A stretch of 64,000 nt of DNA from Epiperipatus broadwayi. Lineage: Eukaryota; Onychophora; Udeonychophora; Euonychophora; Peripatidae. The notes under the pieces were generated by a model. The model was not told the origin of the DNA, made no database searches, and worked only from the letters and a program-made list of their open reading frames with translations. The position numbers and the translations under genes were made by a program. Shown here piece by piece: positions 57,345-64,000 of this stretch. Positions within the stretch are counted from its first letter, which is position 1. The number at the start of each line of letters is the position of its first letter. The stretch lies in contig JAQFVV010006215.1 of the NCBI GenBank assembly GCA_028023455.1, positions 8,701,950 to 8,765,949 of the forward strand, read 5' to 3'.

Positions 57345-59380
57345 TGTAATTTTCACTTTTATTGTTTAAAGGAGGATGCCTTGACAACAGATTATGATTG
57401 TTAAATGTGATTAATATTGGTATTAAGTGTTGACTGCTTTTTTATATAACTTTGCACAATATTAGCTTTATTACTTAAGCATTATATAGATGAAGTGCAG
57501 TTTTGAAAGTGGTAATTGACTATTTTTTAGTCTGCTTTCTAAACAGGTAATATTTGCTTTTTAATGAAGTTTATTTAAATTTTTTTGAATTAATAATTTC
57601 ACCCTTTGTTATCAAGTTGCAATCTTTAGTATCGACATACACATATTAGACCATGCTTTACCAAAAAACTGAGATTGTTGGTTGTGATTGATATTGGAAT
57701 TAAATGTAAGCTGCTTTCATGTATTTTCCAATATAATAATATATTTATAATTATATCAGGAAAATTTGAAAATATTTTTTTAATTTCTTAATATGTATAA
57801 ATTCTTTAAAATGTTTGTTCTACCTCATGTGATTTGAATCAATCAAATGAAAATACCCGATTAAGGTAAATGATGCTAAGATGCAGTTTGCACTAAGAAA
57901 GCACATATTCAGCCCAGATAACAATCTTTATACAGATCTTCATCATTTGTTCAATATTTATCAATGTCAACTACAATTTGATCTAGAAGAGCAAATTTAT
58001 TTTGTAGTTTTGATGTTGTCACCATTAGATAAATAGATTAATATTTATTTCTAATTGTTTGGCTATAGGCTATACATATAATTTCAACGCAAGATATAAA
58101 CAGAAAAATTAATTAAAAGTTAATACATCACAATTCTATTATGCACAACTACATAGTATTCTTAATCCAACATGTTTAATAAAAAACAAAATATATATTT
58201 TTTAAATTAAGTTTGATCTGGACTAAAAACGAAATGATTACTTCTAATGTAAAAATGATTAGTAATAATCATCAATGTATTTATTTAAAATGAATGATCA
58301 AGCTTTAGTAAAATGAGATAATGAGAGTGGTAGTATCTGTATCTTAAAAAATCACAGATTGGACCCCAGTTGTCTTTTTCAGTGATCAAAGATGTTATAA
58401 ACTCCCAAGTAATAAACCACTTGATAATTATTATTAATAAATAAATGCAGGTTATTTAGCATTTGTAAATTAAATTCTAATCTATAAAATCAATCAACCC
58501 ATAGACATTCCAATATTGATAACAATCTCAACCTGTTGTCAAGGCAACCCCCTTTTACAAATAAAAGTGGAATCCCTTCTTTATTTATGGTGAAATATGT
58601 TTTTATAAATATTAAGGATTGCAACTTGACCACAGAGGTTGAAATTATTGATACAAAGAAATTTAAATAAATCTCCTTAAATAGATAAATATAACCTGTT
58701 CTGAATGCAGATTAATACATAGTCAATTACAACATTACAAACTAAAATTATAATTTTCAAATTGCATCCAATGTATTACTTAAATAATAAGTGAAATAAT
58801 TTTTGAGGCTAAATGGGTTTATAAGTAATCATTAAAATCAGTCAACACTAATCCAATGCCAATATCACTAACAATCAACAATATCAATCTGTTGTAACTT
58901 CCTTTTAACCATAAAGGGGAAATACCATCTTTATTTATGGTCTAATATGTTTATATTGACAGTAAAGATTGCAACTTGACCATAGAGAATGAGATTATTA
59001 ATACTTTATTATTGATAATTATTGATGGTATTGTTTAAATGTTGACTGCTTTCAATAAAGTTACATTTAAACATATAGCCTTGAAAAATATTAGCTCTAT
59101 TATTTAAGTCATACAATGTAATAGTGCAGTTTGAAAGTTATAATGGCAGTTTGAAAGTTATAATTGACTATTTGTCAATCTGATGTCAGGACAGGTTATA
59201 CTTACCTGTTTAATGTGGTTTATTTAAATTTCATTGTATCAATAATTTATGTCTCTGTGGTCAAATAGCAAACATATTGACTAAAAATAAGGTTGGTTTC
59301 TACCTTTATTGTTAATAGAAGTTTGCCTTTTTAACAGATTAAGATTGTTGATAGTTATTGATATTTGCATGAATTTTCAT
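57345..59380. repeat. Array of inverted and direct repeat units
   Basis: Units of about 350-450 bp in alternating orientation. Plus at about 57345-57660 (gccttgacaacagatt, gtgcagttttgaaagt, gcaatctttagtatcgac); minus at about 58510-58885 (acctgttgtcaaggcaac, ggattgcaacttgaccacag); a partial minus at 58885-58990 (agattgcaacttgaccatag); plus at about 59000-59370 (gttgactgctttcaataaag, gtgcagtttgaaagtt). A duplicated ggcagtttgaaagttataat is at 59135. No open frame. A complex MITE cluster or young satellite is likely. Confidence 0.65.
58313..58440 (+). mobile_element. Possible tRNA-derived SINE, third copy
   Basis: gagagtggtagtatctg (A-box-like) and ggaccccag, with tail caagtaataaaccacttga resembling those at 27185 and 33567. 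Low confidence. Confidence 0.3.
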
Positions 59381-60693
59381 TTATAAACTTATCTAGCCTT
59401 GTTGGGCTGGAAATTTAGTCTCAAACTTATGGTTGGGTTCAATGTCTTTCAAGCCCTATTTAAACAGTCAATTCATTAAAATTTTAAATTTTGATTAATA
59501 TTAACTAAAATCTGTGATTAATATTAGTAGTATAGTCTCATGATTGTCAGGTTAGGGACTTACAGTAGATAAATTTAAATGAATAAATCTCTTGAAAATT
59601 ATAAAGAATTGAGCCATTCAGCATATGTATTAGCTCTCTGCCAGATTATGTGTGACTTTTTACATATGATCTGCCAGCCAAATTAATTTCAATAGTGTTA
59701 AAGTAATAATTAGTATTATTATTAAATTAAAATGATAAAAGTGTTTAGTATTTTATTATTAAACAATAATTATCAATAGACTTAAAATTATAATTATTTT
59801 TTAATATTATAATTAATTATTAAACATTTTTATTATAATCTATAAAAATGAATGGTTTATTTAGTTGCCATTTATTTTTACATAGAGAGAGTTATTAGAT
59901 TTATGTAAATATATTCACATATTATAATTTAATTGGTCTATTATTGTTACAATCAGCCCCTTAGCCAAAAGTTAATAAATAGGTCTGCATAGAATTTTAA
60001 AGGGGAATTGGATGGGAATGGAGAATTGTATTGGATTGAATTGTGTGTGACAAAAAATAGTAAAGATTAATAGAGCTATATTTCTTTCTAGCTATTTTTC
60101 AGCATAAAAAAGAATACAAAGGACATTTTTTTATTACTGGATAACAAATACAAAATATTTGTTGTTCGTAACTTATAACAATGGAGTAGAAATTTTATTT
60201 GACCAACACTGATGAGGATAGACCACAACCTTCAGTGGATAATTAAAAAATGATTCATTGTAAAACTACTAGATATACTGAGAAAAAGCACACCAAAATA
60301 GAATTCAAGTTTAATCCAGTCCAGAAGTTTGTAAGCTTGAAATTTTATTATTTATAATACTTACATAATGCATTATAAAGATAGTTATAGTAAATTCAGA
60401 ATGATAAGAAAAAAAGGAGAAAACCATTTGCATGTTTATATATGAAATAAGTTTAAAAAGTGAACTATGATAAAAAGATATTCATTTTCTTTTACTGCTA
60501 ACTAAATTTATTAAACACTTAAGACATGTTTTTACTAAGATGAAATAGTATTTGAAATTAAAACTAGATGTCAATAATTTTTATTACTTTATAAAAAGCT
60601 ACAAAATATGCGGGAACATAATTTAAGAAAAAAAAGTTGTCTTGTTGCATTTAATTTAGGAGCAACAATAGCCTATATCCACTAAACTAAACT
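59381..60693. other. AT-rich interval, nothing recognised
   Basis: No supported features over 1.3 kb. Confidence 0.4.
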
Positions 60694-61010
60694 TAACTAC
60701 AAATAAATAACAAGGCAAAACTCTATATAGCAGTGACATCCTGTGTCAACCAGAGTAATCAATGGATGCCAGAAGGCTTGTGCATAAAATCCCTATCTAG
60801 TGCCTACCCATCCAATATCCCCAGACTAGTTTCTGGTTTGTGGCACTAGATAGGGATTTTATGCACAAGCCTTCTGGCAGCCATTGATTACTCTGGTTGG
60901 ATCAGAGTGGCACTGCTGTATGGAGAGTTTTGCCTTGTTTAATAACAATTGTATGCTAGTATAAGAGATAGTGATCGTGTGATGTTTAGTGGTTTAATTA
61001 CAAATAAATA
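60694..61010 (-). mobile_element. Hammerhead fold-back element E, with target duplication
   Basis: Element 60710-60994 lies between taactacaaataaata (60694-60709) and taattacaaataaata (60995-61010), 15 of 16 identical. The head is at the right end (gtgatcgtgtgatgtttagt). Arms pair closely: caaccagagtaatcaatgga (60749) with the complement around cattgattactctggttg (60883). Only the 3' half of a minus-strand hammerhead is left at 60810-60843 (GAAAC, TAGTC, ttggat); the CTGATGA half is deleted, leaving a nearly uninterrupted hairpin. Confidence 0.8.
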
Positions 61011-61600
61011 CTTTACAAATACTAAAAGTTCTCAAAGTAATTTTAGTAAAATTCTTAGTATAAAAATGTCTTTTGTATTGTAATGGCATATGCACCCCCC
61101 AGGGTCATAGGTTCGGGCCCCATATTGGGTGCCAATTATAATGGTCCAATGGAATGATAAATCATCTTATCATATCTGCACTACAGAGCACCACTAGGCA
61201 TTTGAACCTAGAACATTTATAGAGTAGGCAGATACATGCTGTTAAAGATCCAACTTTTATTTATTTTAGACTGTTAGCCCATGCCACCAGCTCAGTGAGA
61301 TGCAGAGATTTATAATAATGATATATATTATAAAAATATATTAATATTTTAAAAAAAAATAAGCCACTGCCAGTAATTAACACACAAACATTTATTTACA
61401 CATATATAAGATTTAAAATTATTTTAGTATCACTTTTACTTAAAAATTTAACTTACATTTTTAACATTGATTTTAGATTTTTTTTTACATTTTAACTTTT
61501 ATAAGTTTGCACAGATGAGTTTAATATTTTATTTAAGTATTGAGTATGAATAGACTACATAGATTGCATTTGAAAAGAAAATATTCTATCCCTTATTTAA
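61011..61600. other. Interval with weak tRNA-like segment
   Basis: 61078-61135 contains ggttcgggcccc, a B-box-like word, next to a C run (caccccccagg). No A box at the right distance, so no call. Confidence 0.35.
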
Positions 61601-62970
61601 CCTTAGGCCAAAAGTTCGCACTTAAACCAACGCCAATCTATCTGATATATCAATGTATTTAATGCAGCATGAATACAACAGTACAAAATACCATACTGTC
61701 AGAAATGTACATCTGACCGGCATGGTTAGAAGACATTGACTCTCGTTCAGACAGGAATACTACATCTGCCTGATGAGAAGAGCAATAAAAAAAACTCCAT
61801 AGGAAGGGACTGCGTCTTCCTTCTTACTATCCCATTCCATAAGCAAACAGGGGGTGTGTGGCATATGCCTCGATCCTGCACATAATGAATCTCATACTAC
61901 ATCTACTAATTACACCAATATATCCAATCCATTGACCTAATTTAACTACGAAACAAATAACTTAAGATTTACCCTCCCTTAAACTAACATAACTTTGCGA
62001 ATCTATGCAACCATTCATGCCCGACTTAAATTTAACATTTATAAAAAGTTGTTTATACAAAAAAAATCATAATAAAATTTTAAAAGAACAAAAAAAAAAA
62101 TGGAAATGATTTTAAAAAAGAAATACATCAAATAAAATTACTTATTAATAAATTAAGTTGGTCTGATAGGATTCTATTCTATAAAATAGGGAACAAGTTT
62201 TAGAATTTAAAGTTCTTATTCTTTTCATATACTGGAGTTTTAGAATTATAGTTAAAGCTTATTAGAGTTCATAAAGTTCTTACGGTTTAAAAACGTTCAT
62301 CTTTATCAGTTGCTTGCAGTTTGGGATCCAGCATTAATTTCCCCATAGTATAAGAAAACGATTGGTCATTTCTCTTTCCTTCCTTTTTTTTCAAGCAAAA
62401 CTGAAGGGATTGAAGAGTGCATCTTTTCAATCTCTTCTCCTGCAACTCATATAGCACACCTTTGCTGCCACATCTCTATCTTCTCTCCCAGCTCTTTCTT
62501 CACTAAAATTTATTTCCAAACTTTTTCTTTTTATATTAATTTTGCAGATTAACTCAGCATTACATCATGATGATGATGACTCTTTTGTTGAGGTCTGATT
62601 CCTAAGGGATTTCCTTTATTGGTCAATGCCCAAGGGCTAGCTTACATTTAACTAATTAAAACAATCATTTCCATTTTACAATAGCATTAATTAATTTATA
62701 TACATTCTTGAAGATATAATTTTATCTTTAATTAAATCTTTTAAGTTCTTTTTTCTGAAAATTTAGTTTTAAAATACCTTTTTTCTTTCTTAATAAAGTT
62801 TTCTTTTAATATTTTTTTTCATCTGTGCGATTTTATATATATACGAGTTTAAGATAGAATTAATTTTCAATTTTTATGTCTTAAAAAAAGAAGTTTTTAA
62901 ATGCGAACTTTTCAATGTCTCAATTTTAAAAAAATAAATAATGTAACGGTGAATGTGCCCGTTACAATAT
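61600..62970 (-). repeat. LTR-like region, unproven
   Basis: More base-balanced than its neighbours at 61610-61930 and 62320-62640. Near the right edge, tgtaacgg and ccgttaca (62942-62967) form an inverted pair like the ends of many Gypsy LTRs. On the minus strand there is tataaaaag near 62535 followed by purine-rich sequence. No partner copy or coding region in the window, so a solo LTR is only a guess. Confidence 0.3.
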
Positions 62971-64000
62971 ACTATCTTAAATTTTCATTGACATAAAACT
63001 GGATATGACCTTAAAACTGTGCCCAATAAGTGGAACTGACACATTCATTAAATGAAACAATAGCATTTGTCAATATTAAATTAAATTTTAACTTAATTTC
63101 CAATGTATAAATTACCATGTTAACATATTATAAACCTCAAATGTATAATATGCTATTTATTGAATAGATCAATCATGCCATAAAATAAAAGAAATTTTAT
63201 GTATAATAATAATCAGAATCAGTGATCATTTTCAACATCTTAATATCTTGTAATTCAAAATATTAAAATGATAAGAGACTGCAATCATTTAATGATCCAC
63301 CAATGCATCAGGATTACTAATTAAATTAATGAATACATATAAAATGTACCCATGACATAGGAAACCAATAAATATATGTTGGAAGGAATTTTTACAAATT
63401 TCTATAAAGAAAGTAAAAAGCCATAATAGTACCATGTAGAAAAGAAATTTTATGATTATTGCATATTAAAAGTTTGAAGGTGAAAGCTAATATTTGCATA
63501 TAGTCTGCTTATTGTAGGCAATTTGCAACATTGATAAGGAAGTAATGAGTTGATAAACATAAAGTAATTTTAAAATGGTAAAGAACATTACAGAAGTTAA
63601 AAAACTTTGCAGATTTCAAATTGTTGTATTTAATTTTTTTTTCTTTTTGTTTCACAGAAGAAATATGAAGAATATTTATGTAATGATATTTTATTATTAC
63701 TTTAACATGTACTATGTTATAATTATATGTATGTTAGTGTTATAGATTTGGAAACTGATTTACTCATAAAATAAAAATTATTAGTGTGGCCATAAGATTG
63801 TTCATGGAACTAAGGATACAGGTAATACTATTAAACATAAACATTATTTATATCTTAAAGATGATTATAAGTAAAAAGGTAAAGTTTCTCACAATAAATT
63901 ATTAAACTTTGTTCTATTATTATAATTTTATCTTAATATTTTTCCATTGATAAAGTTACAATTTCTGAATGATAGTAGAAAGATAACATCCAATTATAAT
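62971..64000. other. AT-rich interval, nothing recognised
   Basis: No frame, repeat family or RNA structure supported up to the window end. Confidence 0.4.

Noticed and set aside
57345-59380. CRISPR-like array
   Set aside because: Units are hundreds of bases, alternate in orientation and have no regular spacers; the DNA is from an animal.
60205-60235. Hammerhead at actgatgaggatag
   Set aside because: No second core box.
61760-61800. Hammerhead at cctgatgagaagagc
   Set aside because: No GAAAC or cleavage triplet at suitable spacing; only the first box matches by chance.

Overview
The window is a strongly AT-rich stretch of nuclear DNA from a multicellular animal, probably an invertebrate. 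I cannot name the species. The evidence is the type of repeats present (tRNA-derived SINEs, hAT, TTAA-flanked and pogo-like DNA transposons, a Ty3/Gypsy-like retrotransposon, Penelope-like elements with a GIY-YIG domain, a LINE tail and hammerhead-ribozyme repeats), together with the lack of dense coding. I found no host protein-coding gene, no functional tRNA or rRNA gene and no CRISPR array. Nearly all open frames are under 110 codons. Those that mean anything are fragments of transposon proteins; the rest are chance frames in AT-rich DNA. The window is best read as intergenic or intronic DNA filled with decaying mobile elements.

Layout. 1-5 kb: a tRNA-Val-like SINE with a perfect 12-bp target duplication, a Penelope-tail fragment and two fold-back repeats. 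4.8-6.8 kb: a decayed Penelope-like element (PLE-1) between inverted arms of about 230 bp. 6.8-13.8 kb: a nested direct-repeat structure (A-B-interior-B-A) with an unknown decayed antisense coding region in the middle. 14-24 kb: a hAT MITE, several fold-back elements, a near-perfect 87-bp-arm hairpin and inverted tRNA-like SINEs. 24.5-25.7 kb: a more base-balanced island with a TATA box. 26-38 kb: hammerhead-bearing fold-backs, a second PLE with inverted tails (PLE-2), a LINE tail, TTAA and hAT MITEs, and a decayed autonomous hAT transposon. 40-44 kb: a hAT MITE with a nested SINE, and a 1.37-kb transposon with an internal tandem duplication. 45.3-46.8 kb: a third PLE (PLE-3). 46.8-54.1 kb: a Gypsy-like element with about 630-bp direct terminal repeats, disrupted by a pogo-like insertion. 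54-64 kb: more dispersed repeats, an inverted array, another hammerhead fold-back and an LTR-like region.

The most interesting content is a family of short fold-back elements at about 17.1, 17.9, 26.8, 37.7 and 60.8 kb, with fragments elsewhere. They carry hammerhead self-cleaving ribozyme motifs. All five are flanked by target duplications of 12-16 bp, so they move as RNA. No single ribozyme copy is fully intact, but the copies together define a complete core: CTGATGA, a short stem II, GAAAC and a GTC cleavage triplet. Two Penelope-linked loci carry other hammerhead-like motifs, and two further loci carry weaker ones. In each case helix III is a self-complementary sequence (ACTAGT, ACCGGT, ACGT), the arrangement expected of ribozymes that act as dimers. 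The Penelope elements supply the likely reverse transcriptase for these non-coding passengers.
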